From positions 186,001 to 250,000 of the forward strand of contig JAXLXI010000006.1 in assembly GCA_046328035.1 (NCBI GenBank): a stretch of DNA of 64,000 nt, given 5' to 3'. Position numbers and translations under genes: made by a program. Below the pieces are notes generated by a model, which was not told where the DNA came from, did not search any database, and was given only the letters and a program-made list of their open reading frames with translations. How positions within the stretch are numbered: the first letter of the stretch is position 1; each line of letters opens with the position of its first letter. This document shows positions 52,559 through 61,447 of the stretch, piece by piece. Origin of the DNA: JBGASG01 sp046328035 (GTDB lineage: Bacteria; Cyanobacteriota; Vampirovibrionia; Obscuribacterales; Obscuribacteraceae).

Positions 52559-54493
52559 CTATTTAGCTGACTCCGCTGGCTTTTCCGGGCTATCTTTGAA
52601 GAAGATTTCTTCGATGTTGTGCATGCTTCCCATGGGTGTATAACTGACGCCCCAGGGTTTGGGTTTGTAATTGCCGACGCTGTTTCTCATAGCCGTCAGG
52701 TCGAGAATAGAGATCAAATAAATGAACGGCTGCTGTTCGTAAACGATCTCTTGATACTTGTCGTAAGCTGCCCGTCGTTTTGCTGGATCCATTGTGGTGG
52801 CGCCATCGTCGAACAGCTTGTCGATTTCCTTTTCCCAGGGACGAGCGTCGGGCGCCAGCACTTTGCCCTGTTCATTAGGCAGCCGCTGGTCGAACATGTG
52901 CAGGCGTCCGTCAGACTTCCATACGTTGGCGCCCTCATACGGCTCAAGGCGGCTGCCGCTGAGGGCCATAACAATCGCTTCCCAGTCGAGAGTATCCTCG
53001 GTTTTGCCGACCAGAATATTGAAGTCGATGGGCTGGAAGTTGACTTTGATACCCAGCGGTTTGAGAACGTCTTTGACGTGATTGCAGATTGATTCTCGGG
53101 TGAGATTGCCGGCGTTAGTTTGCAGAATGAATTCAACCGGGTGTCCGTCTGGATCGTGAAGAGTGTCGTCCTTCAAGACAAAGCCGCCCTCGGCAAGAAG
53201 TTTCTTCGATAGCTCCAGATCTTGCGGGTAGGGTTGCAGCTTCGGATTGTAGTAGAGAGAGGATGTCGGTTCCGCTGTGTACAACGGCACCGCGACGCCA
53301 CGGGCGACGTTGCTGATGATTTGCGCTCTGTTGATTGCGTGGCTGACGGCCTGCCGGAATTTGACGTTGTTAAACCACTTCTGCTTGATCGGATCTACAT
53401 ACGGTTTCTTTGTCTTTGGATTAATGCGCTGGTTCATGTTGAACATGAGGAAGTACGTGCCGTCATCCGCGCCGAGGTTGTACATCGTAAAGTCGAGCGA
53501 CTTCTCTTTCGCCATAAGCGGAGCCGCGTCGAGACCACGTACGCTGCGCACATCCAAAAGGTCGATTTCTCTGCCGAGGAACTTCAGGACCATCGTGTTC
53601 TGGTCTGGCACAATCAATTCGACAAACTGATTCAGATAGGGCAGCTTGTTGCCAACTTTATCCACCATGCCATAAGTATTGATTCGCTTCAGAATCACTC
53701 GTTGAGACGGCACATACTGTTCGAGAATGAACGGACCGCTGGATACCATCTCCGACGGGTTCATGTTGACCGACCAGACCTTGCGAAAGTCGTCCGGCTT
53801 TCCTGTGGTGTACTTTTCCATAATGTGCTTGGGTGCAATCGGAATCGAGTGGATTGCCACCAGAAATGGTGCGAACGGATGTGCGGTACGAAACTTCACC
53901 GTCAAGTCGTCGACCTTCCAGACTTTAGGATATTCGCCATAAACCGAGATGACGTCACGGTTACTGGTGTTGCCGAAGCCCTTGCCGACCAGATCGTTAA
54001 ACGTGAAGACTACATCGTCGGCGGTCAGTGGCTTGCCATCGGACCACTTCAGTCCTTTGCGCAGAACGAATGTGTACTCCAGGTTGTCTTTGCTGACCTC
54101 TACCGACTTTGCGAGTTTAGGATATGGTTTGCCGGTCCATGGATCTATGTCCACCAATCGGTCGAACATTAGCAGGGCGAGACCGCCGCTTTCCACATCC
54201 GATGCATCCCAGGGGTTGAATGTTTTCGGTCCGGAACCAAAGATGGAGACTTTGAACGCGCCACCGAATTTACCGATATCGCCGCGAGCCTGAAGGTATT
54301 CGCTCTTCGTGCCGTCCATATCGGTGACTTCGACAATCTTGTGCGGGCCCGGATTCGGAAACTCATGGACGCCGAATCCGGTTGTTATCTTGTCTGGAGG
54401 CAAAGGCGGACCGGCGACTTGAGCCGCCGGTTTCTTTACGCAACCAGCCAGGAACACCGTGCAGATTGCCACTAAGACGAGGAACTTGTTCAC
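52559..54493 (-). CDS. Family 5 extracellular solute-binding lipoprotein (second copy)
   Basis: The 644-aa product has a lipoprotein signal (FLVLVAICTVFLAGC, lipobox LAGC) and the SBP_bac_5 pattern: YTFVLRKGLKWSDGKPLTAD, FILEQYVPSQRVILKRINTY, and LNAGNLTRESICNHV-like C-terminal segments. It probably captures oligopeptides or similar ligands for the adjacent permeases. Its start (GTG) overlaps the stop of the preceding binding-protein gene (GTGA), so they are coupled. Confidence 0.9.
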   Translation of the reverse strand: MNKFLVLVAICTVFLAGCVKKPAAQVAGPPLPPDKITTGFGVHEFPNPGPHKIVEVTDMDGTKSEYLQARGDIGKFGGAFKVSIFGSGPKTFNPWDASDVESGGLALLMFDRLVDIDPWTGKPYPKLAKSVEVSKDNLEYTFVLRKGLKWSDGKPLTADDVVFTFNDLVGKGFGNTSNRDVISVYGEYPKVWKVDDLTVKFRTAHPFAPFLVAIHSIPIAPKHIMEKYTTGKPDDFRKVWSVNMNPSEMVSSGPFILEQYVPSQRVILKRINTYGMVDKVGNKLPYLNQFVELIVPDQNTMVLKFLGREIDLLDVRSVRGLDAAPLMAKEKSLDFTMYNLGADDGTYFLMFNMNQRINPKTKKPYVDPIKQKWFNNVKFRQAVSHAINRAQIISNVARGVAVPLYTAEPTSSLYYNPKLQPYPQDLELSKKLLAEGGFVLKDDTLHDPDGHPVEFILQTNAGNLTRESICNHVKDVLKPLGIKVNFQPIDFNILVGKTEDTLDWEAIVMALSGSRLEPYEGANVWKSDGRLHMFDQRLPNEQGKVLAPDARPWEKEIDKLFDDGATTMDPAKRRAAYDKYQEIVYEQQPFIYLISILDLTAMRNSVGNYKPKPWGVSYTPMGSMHNIEEIFFKDSPEKPAESAK

Positions 54494-56610
54494 GGTTTGC
54501 GTTCCGGTTTCGTCTTCGCTGGTGTGATTGGTGATGTCGCCGCATCGGGTGTAGCGGCACCGGGTCCTGTCTTGGGAATGGCTGGGGTTGTCCCGGTTGT
54601 CGTTGTTGTTGAACTTGTGGTCGTCGACGTCGGAGTTGCTGTACCGGGCGCCGGCGCGGCGGTCATCGGGCTCATCTTCTCTGGCTCCGGACCGGTACCT
54701 GTGGCGTCCGTTTTGTAGATCTCATCGATGTTATGCAAGCCGTCACCAACGGATGAAGAGAGCGGTGTAGGCGAGAAGTTGCCGACGGTGTTTCTTGCTC
54801 CGAGCAATGCAGTTGGTGTAACAAGGTAGATCATTGGTACTTCGTCATAGACGATTTGTTGGTAGCGGTCATATACCTTCTTGCGCTCAGCCTTGTCGAA
54901 GATCTGTGCGCCCTTCGTATAGATTTCGTCAATTTCCTTTTCCCACGGACGGGCATCGGTGACCTTAGTGGTTGTTTGTCCCGGCTCGAACCGCAGGTCG
55001 AACAGGTGCAGTCTACCGTCCGTCCGCCAGACGTTGGTGCCGCCATGCGGATCGAGTGGATCACCGGTCAGCGAGAATATCGAGCATTCCCACTTCTTCG
55101 ACACATCCATCCGGTCGATCAGGGCGTTGAATTCCATGGCTTGCGAGTTGACTTTGATCCCCAGCTTACCGAGGTCATCCTTCAACTGCTGCACACAAGC
55201 CTCATAGAAAGGACTTGCTGCTGCGTACACTAGGTCGAATTCGACTTTGTTTCCGGCCTTGTCGTAGAGAACATCGCCTTTCTTTGTAAAACCGGATTGA
55301 GTCAGCAGGTCGCTGGACATCTTCAGATCCGGCTTGAATGGCTGCAATGCGGAATCGAACCAGGGGCTGGTGGGGGACTCAGATGTGAAAGCCGGATAAG
55401 CGATGCCTTTGAAATAGTTGGCGATGATCAGATCGCGATTGACGGCATGATTTACCGCTTGCCGGAAGTTCTTGTCGTTGAACCATTTTGATTTGATCGG
55501 ATCGACGTAAGCTTCCCCTTTGGGGTTCTTTCGCTGATTCATATTGAACATGATGAACGTAGAACCCGAGGTCGGGCCGAGGCGATAGATCTGGAAATCC
55601 CCTTTCTCGCGCTCAGACAGAAGCGTCTGCAAATCGCGGGCGCGAACAGTCGTTACGTCGATCTCTTTATTGCGGAACTTCAGCTGCAACGTATTAGGTT
55701 CGGGGACGAAAACGAAAAGCTGTTTGTCCAGGTAGGGCAAGCGGCGTCCGTCTTTGTTGAACAAGGTATAGTTTTCAGTGCGCGCCAGTTCCACGCGTTG
55801 TGATGGAACGAAGCGCGAGATGACGAACGGACCAGACGTGACAAAGGAAGCGAGCTTAGCTGGGTCTGTGGTTTGAGCCCACTTCTCGCCAAACTTTTGA
55901 TGTCCGTCGGGCTTGCTGGTGATTGGTTCGAAAACGTGTTTCGGCGCAATCGGAATGCCGAGCAATCTCTGAAACGGCGCGAATGGTTTTGGTGTCACGA
56001 ACTTATTTGTCAGTTCGTCGATGACCGTGACGGTCGGTGACTTCCCTTCGATTTGAGTGACGTCGCGAAGTGAGCTGTTTCCGTAGCCGCCGGCGATGAT
56101 CGTGTTCCAGGTGTACGCAACGTCAGCGGAGGTGATCGGTTTACCGTCCGACCACTTCAGCCCTTTGCGCAGCTTGGTGATGTAAGTGACGTTGTCCGGC
56201 ATCACCTTCACTTCTTCAGCCAGATCGGGTGTGATGTCGCCATTGTAAGGATCGTCGACGACGAGACCGGAGAACATATAACCCGCGAGCATCCGGGACG
56301 ACGAATCATCTGCCTGCCAGTAGTTAAAGGTTTTGGGGTCAGAGCCGACAATCGGGCGCACCAGAGTGCCGCCGAACTTGCCGACCGGAAATCTGCCTTC
56401 GTGCACTTCCGCATCGCCGACCATGGCGGTCGCGTAGTTACCCGGATATGGTGCCTTGAACTCGGGAAGCACGCCACCAGATTCGGTGCCGCCGGCGCTG
56501 GTCGTTGTGGTGGTGGTCGTCGTGGTCGTGTGTGTCGTCGTCGTGCAACCAGCGAGTGCGATTGCGAATGACACCGTAATCAGCGTCAAGAACTTATGCG
56601 TTACTTGCAT
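54490..56610 (-). CDS. Family 5 extracellular solute-binding lipoprotein (first copy)
   Basis: The 706-aa precursor has LTVSFAIALAGC-type signal sequence with lipobox LAGC, then a Thr-rich linker (CTTTTHTTTTTTTTTTSAGG). The SBP_bac_5 domain (about 60-640) contains YITKLRKGLKWSDGKPITSA and FVISRFVPSQRVELARTENY. A C-terminal Thr/Pro/Ala-rich tail (about 645-706) is unusual for the family and may span the cell wall or be glycosylated. The ATG at 56610 is preceded by GAGGGG. It is the first gene of the transporter operon and resembles the downstream binding protein, likely a tandem duplication. Confidence 0.9.
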   Translation of the reverse strand: MQVTHKFLTLITVSFAIALAGCTTTTHTTTTTTTTTTSAGGTESGGVLPEFKAPYPGNYATAMVGDAEVHEGRFPVGKFGGTLVRPIVGSDPKTFNYWQADDSSSRMLAGYMFSGLVVDDPYNGDITPDLAEEVKVMPDNVTYITKLRKGLKWSDGKPITSADVAYTWNTIIAGGYGNSSLRDVTQIEGKSPTVTVIDELTNKFVTPKPFAPFQRLLGIPIAPKHVFEPITSKPDGHQKFGEKWAQTTDPAKLASFVTSGPFVISRFVPSQRVELARTENYTLFNKDGRRLPYLDKQLFVFVPEPNTLQLKFRNKEIDVTTVRARDLQTLLSEREKGDFQIYRLGPTSGSTFIMFNMNQRKNPKGEAYVDPIKSKWFNDKNFRQAVNHAVNRDLIIANYFKGIAYPAFTSESPTSPWFDSALQPFKPDLKMSSDLLTQSGFTKKGDVLYDKAGNKVEFDLVYAAASPFYEACVQQLKDDLGKLGIKVNSQAMEFNALIDRMDVSKKWECSIFSLTGDPLDPHGGTNVWRTDGRLHLFDLRFEPGQTTTKVTDARPWEKEIDEIYTKGAQIFDKAERKKVYDRYQQIVYDEVPMIYLVTPTALLGARNTVGNFSPTPLSSSVGDGLHNIDEIYKTDATGTGPEPEKMSPMTAAPAPGTATPTSTTTSSTTTTTGTTPAIPKTGPGAATPDAATSPITPAKTKPERKP

Positions 56611-56702
56611 GGACCCCTCGAATTCAGGCACAAACTATGTGGATGAAATTCTAGTACAACTGGCAACCGCCCGCTGCAGCAAAGAAAATTCGGCTCATTA
56701 CA

Positions 56703-57836
56703 TCACTGTTGAATTGTGATGTTCGAAAACAGCTCTGGCGCGAAGCCCTTGACCGACTGCACGGTGATGGCGCCGCCGAAGTTCGGCAGCTCAGCTTGCA
56801 CAACTTGACCATTCATCGTATGCGGTAGCATGGCGCGTCTCGCCACTACGCCGACCACTTTGCCCCGTAGGCTGACAACGGGACCGCCGCTGTTACCCAC
56901 CGTGACTGGTGCATCGACATGCAGCAAGCGCGGTGCCACGCGCGACACACGACCCGTTGTAAATGTGGGCGCGTAATAAGTGCCAGAGTCAGCGTCGATT
57001 TGATCGGATGCCAGTGGATAGCCGATCACCTGTATCTCCTGTCCTTCCGAAGGCGTCACTGTATCTAAGTCCAGCTTGGGGAGCGCCGAGTCGCCTACGG
57101 TCAAGACGGCGAGATCGGGCTCGGCATCGGTGCGAGCCACTTTGTACAGCTGAGCTTGCAGTGCAGGCTGCGTGACCGGACCTGGTGAGTGCAGGAAATA
57201 GCCGGTTTCTGACTCAACGCCCGCCATAGCCAAGTATTTTTGAAACTGCTTGCGTTGCGGGTCGGCTTTGGTGGACAGATTGTTCTCGTACGTGTCCCAG
57301 ATGCCGTCGACCGTGCTGTTGTAAATAGCTCGCTCGGCGAAATTCATATCCTTCTTCTGCGACATGTTAACGATTGCCATCATGTCTTTGTATCGTTGCT
57401 CCGCGGAGGTAAACCCGGCAGTCTGCTGAGCGTTCAGCCTCATTGCCGCGAAGAAACGCTGGCTTTCCTGGACGATGCCTTCGCCGCTGTCCACGACGTG
57501 CCGGTTCGTCAAGAAATAGGTCTTGTCGCCTTTGGCGGTGCGAATTGGGAATGACGACCCAAAACCTACTACCCGAAAGCCTTTATCGTCTGGCGTGGTG
57601 CCGAAAACCGCAAATTTGTACTTGGGCGATACGTCCGTAAGCTGGGCGTACTCGCCCTTTACCTTGATTTTGATGCCGATATTAAGCTGAAAAATCTGCC
57701 CTTTGAGGCGTTTATCGAGTTTTTCCCAGGTCTCCACTGCACCTGGCGCCGAGGGCGGCGCAGTCATTGAGACCAGCAAGGTCATGCTGGCGGAGACGAT
57801 GGCAAGGAATACTCTGAGGCGAGAGCGAATTTTCAT
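56703..57836 (-). CDS. Secreted trypsin-like serine protease (HtrA-related fold)
   Basis: The 377-aa product has a signal peptide (FLAIVSASMTLLVSMTAPPS) and a trypsin-type domain with the catalytic triad in YFLTNRHVVDSGEG (His), EPDLAVLTVGDS (Asp) and PVTVGNSGGPVVSLRGKVVG (Ser). A helical insertion (about 130-215) separates the His and Asp regions, which is larger than in typical HtrA. No PDZ domain is visible after it. It probably acts outside the cytoplasm in protein quality control or processing. Start at 57836; no strong ribosome-binding site. Confidence 0.85.
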   Translation of the reverse strand: MKIRSRLRVFLAIVSASMTLLVSMTAPPSAPGAVETWEKLDKRLKGQIFQLNIGIKIKVKGEYAQLTDVSPKYKFAVFGTTPDDKGFRVVGFGSSFPIRTAKGDKTYFLTNRHVVDSGEGIVQESQRFFAAMRLNAQQTAGFTSAEQRYKDMMAIVNMSQKKDMNFAERAIYNSTVDGIWDTYENNLSTKADPQRKQFQKYLAMAGVESETGYFLHSPGPVTQPALQAQLYKVARTDAEPDLAVLTVGDSALPKLDLDTVTPSEGQEIQVIGYPLASDQIDADSGTYYAPTFTTGRVSRVAPRLLHVDAPVTVGNSGGPVVSLRGKVVGVVARRAMLPHTMNGQVVQAELPNFGGAITVQSVKGFAPELFSNITIQQ

Positions 57837-57936
57837 TAAAGGTCGATAGTCCCCTGGCTGCATTATAGCCAGGTTGGGCGGTTTAGTGTCGACGGCGGTG
57901 GTAGTATTGGCGTACGGCTCGCCGGAGGAATGTCAC

Positions 57937-58452
57937 TTGAAGTTATTCTCTGCGTCGATTTGCATGTTGGTGGCGGGAGTGACCTGCGTCACGGTTTTGA
58001 CCGGGTGCGGCACGGACAACTACGCCAGAAAACTGTTCAAGAACAACGCGGAACCTGTGCAGCTGGAACCGCGGGACAATTTCATCAAGGGTAATATGCT
58101 GCAGTTTCAGCGTGCCGTCGAGGCGTACGGCAAGGCGCACAACGGCAAGTATCCCGAAAAAATCGATGATAGTTTCAAGTCCCCTGACTATGCCGGCTAC
58201 AGCAATGTATTCTCGACCGATCCCAAGCAAGGCTTGATTTTGCCGGTGAACGGCGCCAGAAAGGATGCCGAGTCGTTGCGCCACGGCTCGCGTGAGGGAT
58301 TGGCTCCCGGCGTCATCGAATACACCTGCGTGGACGGGGGCAAAGACTATGCCATCATCGGCGGTGCGCACGACGGGCTGATGTTGACCGACGAGCAGTC
58401 GAGCGGCGGCCCGCACTTCGTGCTCTCGCACGAGAACGCGCCAGAGTATTAA
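57937..58452 (+). CDS. Lipoprotein with pilin-like globular domain, hypothetical
   Basis: Read from the TTG at 57937, seven bases after an excellent GGAGGA site, the 171-aa product has a signal sequence (LFSASICMLVAGVTCVTVLT) and lipobox LTGC. The mature part contains MLQFQRAVEAYGKAHNGKYP, which closely resembles the first helix-to-strand of type II secretion pseudopilins after their membrane helix. Here a lipid anchor seems to replace that helix. The remaining region has ALIGGAHDG-like loops. Function unknown; it could interact with a pilus or secretion system. A longer frame from 57874 lacks a sensible N-terminus. Confidence 0.72.
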   Translation: MKLFSASICMLVAGVTCVTVLTGCGTDNYARKLFKNNAEPVQLEPRDNFIKGNMLQFQRAVEAYGKAHNGKYPEKIDDSFKSPDYAGYSNVFSTDPKQGLILPVNGARKDAESLRHGSREGLAPGVIEYTCVDGGKDYAIIGGAHDGLMLTDEQSSGGPHFVLSHENAPEY

Positions 58453-58459
58453 CTAGATT

Positions 58460-59329
58460 GTGTTTGCACGAAACGCCCTGCGTGCGCTTGCTGTCGTCAT
58501 CCTTCTGATGATGATGACGAGCGCCGGAGCGAGCGAAGCTTCTGACAGTTTCCTGAAGGTGTTGACCTGGAACATCCAGGTCGGATCGGACGCGGGGGTT
58601 TTTCCGAACGGCTGGACTAAACGAAAAGCAGCTTTGAGAGCTCTCCTTCCTAAGCAAGAAGGCGATGTTATCTGCTTGCAGGAACCGACGAAGGAGCAGT
58701 TGAATTTTGTCGCGCCGTTACTGCCCAAGCACTCGTTTGTCGGAGTCGGTCGTGATGACGGAAAGGAGAAAGGCGAGTTCTGCCCGATCTTCTATGACCG
58801 CACCAAGTTGGAACTGGTGAAGAGCGGAACGTTCTGGCTGAGTGACACGCCGGACAGCAGCAAGAACACCTGGGACCTCATGTACAAGCGTATTTGTACG
58901 TGGGCGATGTTACGGGCTAAAGCTGGTGGCACGGAGTTTTGCGTCTTCAACACTCACTTTCCGCTCAATCCGCTGGCGCGCAAGAAATCGGCCGACCTGG
59001 TGGTGAAACAGATCGAATCGATATGTCCGTCAGGGACTCGCATTGTGGTTGGTGATTTCAATTGCGAGCCTGGTAGCGACGCGTGGAAATGCTTTGAGAA
59101 TGCCGGGTTCCACAATGCGGAAGCGTTGCTCACGAAGCAGGACTCCGCGACAAAGCTGTCGCCCACATATCATGTAGGTGGCAAGCCGACGGTCTGCATC
59201 GATGCTGTGTTTCTTTCAAGGGGCATTTCCGCGAAATCGCACCGCCTGATCAACCAGGCGGTTGACGGCATCTACCCGTCCGATCACTTCGGCACTCTCG
59301 TGATGATTAGACTAGACGATCACTCGTAG
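58460..59329 (+). CDS. Secreted endonuclease/exonuclease/phosphatase-family protein
   Basis: The 289-aa precursor has a signal peptide (ALAVVILLMMMTSAGASEAS). The EEP fold shows VLTWNIQVGSDAG (Asn), VICLQEPTKEQL (Glu), FCVFNTHFPLNPLAR (His), VVGDFNCEPGSDAW (Asp/Asn) and the final DGIYPSDHFGTLVMI (DH pair). All catalytic residues for the metal-dependent phosphodiesterase are present. Secreted members include nucleases and sphingomyelinase-like enzymes. The substrate is unknown. Start is a GTG seven bases after the preceding stop, so the two genes are probably cotranscribed. Confidence 0.86.
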   Translation: MFARNALRALAVVILLMMMTSAGASEASDSFLKVLTWNIQVGSDAGVFPNGWTKRKAALRALLPKQEGDVICLQEPTKEQLNFVAPLLPKHSFVGVGRDDGKEKGEFCPIFYDRTKLELVKSGTFWLSDTPDSSKNTWDLMYKRICTWAMLRAKAGGTEFCVFNTHFPLNPLARKKSADLVVKQIESICPSGTRIVVGDFNCEPGSDAWKCFENAGFHNAEALLTKQDSATKLSPTYHVGGKPTVCIDAVFLSRGISAKSHRLINQAVDGIYPSDHFGTLVMIRLDDHS

Positions 59330-60051
59330 GTCTTCAGAAACTCTTCGTACTTTTCCTTGTGTTTGAAGTTGCTCACGTCTGCTTTTCGGGGCAGTATTTC
59401 GCCGTGAAGTCTCTTGATTCCGTCGACTGTCAAATCAAACAGCAGTTCATTGAATTTTCCCTGCTCAAAAGACTTCCTCAGACGATTCCTTCTCTGAATG
59501 GGAGCAAGGTGTCCTTCGATCCCGGAGACAACTTTGTCGAAGTCTGTAACTGGTCCAGTGGCAAGTCTAAAGCCACGTTCCACTTTTCGATGATGCAGGT
59601 GGAAGTAAGCATGCTCTCCTAAATCTCCTTCACCCATCGCATCGGAGTGAAAGTCATAGCGGAAATATCCTATCGCCTCTGCACTTTCAGAATTGGGATA
59701 AAAGCAGTACGAGTAGCGATTGACAAACGCAGAGAGTTCGCCGTGGGAATCGAAATAGGAAATATGCGATGCTACTGGCTGCAATGCTCGTGGTATTGGT
59801 GGCTTTTGCCACTCAAACAAAATGGTCATTACCGATCCATCCGGAAACACAATTCCAGTCCTTGGAATACTCCTTCTATCTTTCTCCCAAGCATGTCTAA
59901 TCTCGGAGGCGCGGTTCGCCTTTGGAATCGAGAGTGTGGCTCTTTGGGGTTGCGAATGAGTGATTTGTCGTCCCGACTCAATCACGTCGATCGAGCCACC
60001 AGCCTTGAAGCGCGAGAGCATCGCTTCCAAAGTGTCGAGAAGATCGTTCAA
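59320..60051 (-). CDS. Hypothetical protein of a small/large gene pair (possible toxin)
   Basis: I do not recognise this 243-aa protein. It has a helical N-terminus with LLDTLEAMLSRFKAGGSIDV, a beta-rich middle with YFRYDFHSDAMGEGDLGEHA and a His-rich stretch (YFHLHHRKVERGFRLATGPV). A basic, helical C-terminus (APIQRRNRLRKSFEQGKFNE) follows. The His/Arg cluster could be a metal site or an RNase-like site, but this is speculation. The TTG start overlaps the stop of the upstream 66-aa gene by four bases (TTGA), so the two are coupled. The 3' end overlaps the EEP gene by ten bases. Confidence 0.68.
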   Translation of the reverse strand: MNDLLDTLEAMLSRFKAGGSIDVIESGRQITHSQPQRATLSIPKANRASEIRHAWEKDRRSIPRTGIVFPDGSVMTILFEWQKPPIPRALQPVASHISYFDSHGELSAFVNRYSYCFYPNSESAEAIGYFRYDFHSDAMGEGDLGEHAYFHLHHRKVERGFRLATGPVTDFDKVVSGIEGHLAPIQRRNRLRKSFEQGKFNELLFDLTVDGIKRLHGEILPRKADVSNFKHKEKYEEFLKTYE

Positions 60052-60248
60052 GCCCTTTTCTTGCGCGGTTTTTGAAGCGCTTTAGTGCTTTTGCCAAACA
60101 CTAGCAGCGCTTTTTTTCTCGCTGCCTCGTTGTTGGCAAAGAAAGCAAATGCTGATGTTGTTGACACCGAGGGAACGACGTATCGACAGGCAACCGTCGA
60201 CGCACTGCTGCGGGCTCCAGCTCGGGTTTTGCGCGGTTTGGTAGCCAT
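60048..60248 (-). CDS. Small basic protein (66 aa), first gene of the pair (possible antitoxin)
   Basis: The product begins MATKPRKTRAGARSSASTVA and ends KALQKPRKKRA, with a strongly basic composition and a middle AFAFFANNEAARKKALLVFG that should be helical. GAGG lies seven bases before the ATG. Its stop overlaps the start of the 243-aa gene (TTGA). Together they look like a small/large, tightly coupled module. Antitoxins are commonly small and DNA-binding, but I see no recognised antitoxin domain. Confidence 0.6.
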   Translation of the reverse strand: MATKPRKTRAGARSSASTVACRYVVPSVSTTSAFAFFANNEAARKKALLVFGKSTKALQKPRKKRA

Positions 60249-60315
60249 GGCGAGACCTCAGAACACTCAAAAGTCTAGCATCTCTTGTCAGCCTCTTCAA
60301 GGCTGCGTTACGTCC

Positions 60316-61191
60316 CTAGCGGCGGGGGCGGCGGTGAAGCTGTTGCGATGTGTAGGTCTGACCGTCAATTTCCACTCGCGGCTCGAAGACGCTCTTGAAG
60401 TTTTTGATCGTTAGCCGGAAAGCTTCCGGATCGCCGCCGGACTTGTTCGCGTGTTCCGTCATGGTTTTCAGCGCGGCTTCAGCAAGTGCAAGCTCTCCCG
60501 CGGGCGCGTTGGCTGCGCGACGCTGCTCGATGAAGTTGCGCATGTCGGCGAGACCCATCTGATGAGAGGACGGATCGCCCGGCAGATTTTTGAATACGTC
60601 AGCCATGTATTGCATGCCGCGTTCTTGATCGATCAGTTGTCGCTCTTGCTGCGGATACTTCTGGATGTCGGCGCGCGAAATTTTGCTGCCGTCGGCATTC
60701 GAATCATGCCACCAACCATCATTATTGGAGCGCTGGATGCGTTCTGCGTTGAGCGCAGCGCTCATGAGCGCGGATACCTCGCCGCGGGGCAAACGAGCTG
60801 AGTTGGCATGCACGAACTGATCTATGGCTTCCCTGGAGATGAAGTTAGAGTCGCCGGACAGTTTGGCGATGGCATCGAAGTGTTTAGTGAGCACTTCGGC
60901 TTCGCGTTCGGGAGTGGCTCTATTGCTGGCTCGGTAAGCGCTTTTGTAGTCGCTGGACTCGAACATCGAGACGTTAGTAAGGTATTTCGATGCTGTTTCT
61001 GGTCCCGACATGGCGACTCTGTCGAAGCCCGCCATGTCGGCGCCGACCGCAGCGGCGTAGCTCAGGTTGCCGGCGTATTCCAGGGTTCCCGGCGCTTCCG
61101 GTGCTTCAGGCGCTTCGCCGAAAATTTTGGTGTCGGGCAGGTTCGCATGGTGAGCATGCGCGGGCCCGCCATCGGCAAGAGTTTCTGCCAT
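60316..61191 (-). CDS. Helical hypothetical protein with an EF-hand-like loop
   Basis: This 291-aa protein is helical throughout, with no signal peptide. It carries DSNADGSKISRADIQKYPQQ (EF-hand-like calcium loop, DxNxDGxxI) around residue 165. A similar, weaker segment, LSGDSNFISREAIDQFVHAN, precedes it. The N-terminal 50 residues are Ala/Pro/Glu-rich. The ATG has GAGG eight bases upstream. It may belong to a lineage-specific family of calcium-binding or effector-like proteins. Function is not known. Confidence 0.68.
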   Translation of the reverse strand: MAETLADGGPAHAHHANLPDTKIFGEAPEAPEAPGTLEYAGNLSYAAAVGADMAGFDRVAMSGPETASKYLTNVSMFESSDYKSAYRASNRATPEREAEVLTKHFDAIAKLSGDSNFISREAIDQFVHANSARLPRGEVSALMSAALNAERIQRSNNDGWWHDSNADGSKISRADIQKYPQQERQLIDQERGMQYMADVFKNLPGDPSSHQMGLADMRNFIEQRRAANAPAGELALAEAALKTMTEHANKSGGDPEAFRLTIKNFKSVFEPRVEIDGQTYTSQQLHRRPRR

Positions 61192-61447
61192 GATCACTGC
61201 CTCGGCTGCAGATTCTGGTTAGGGGTGCTATCAGAATAGTACAGAGCGTGTGCAAACTACGTGGCAATGCCGACCTTCCAGCGTGTTCGATCAACTCTGA
61301 AATACTATGCCATCACCTTTGGTGCTACTGACGGCAGATGCAGACCGAGGAGGTGTCCGGCGCTGTCTCCACTTCGTGCTCGACGGGGCGAGGAAGAGTC
61401 TAGTAGCTCTGGGTATATAGCTATGATGGTGCGGAGCAGCGAGAGTA

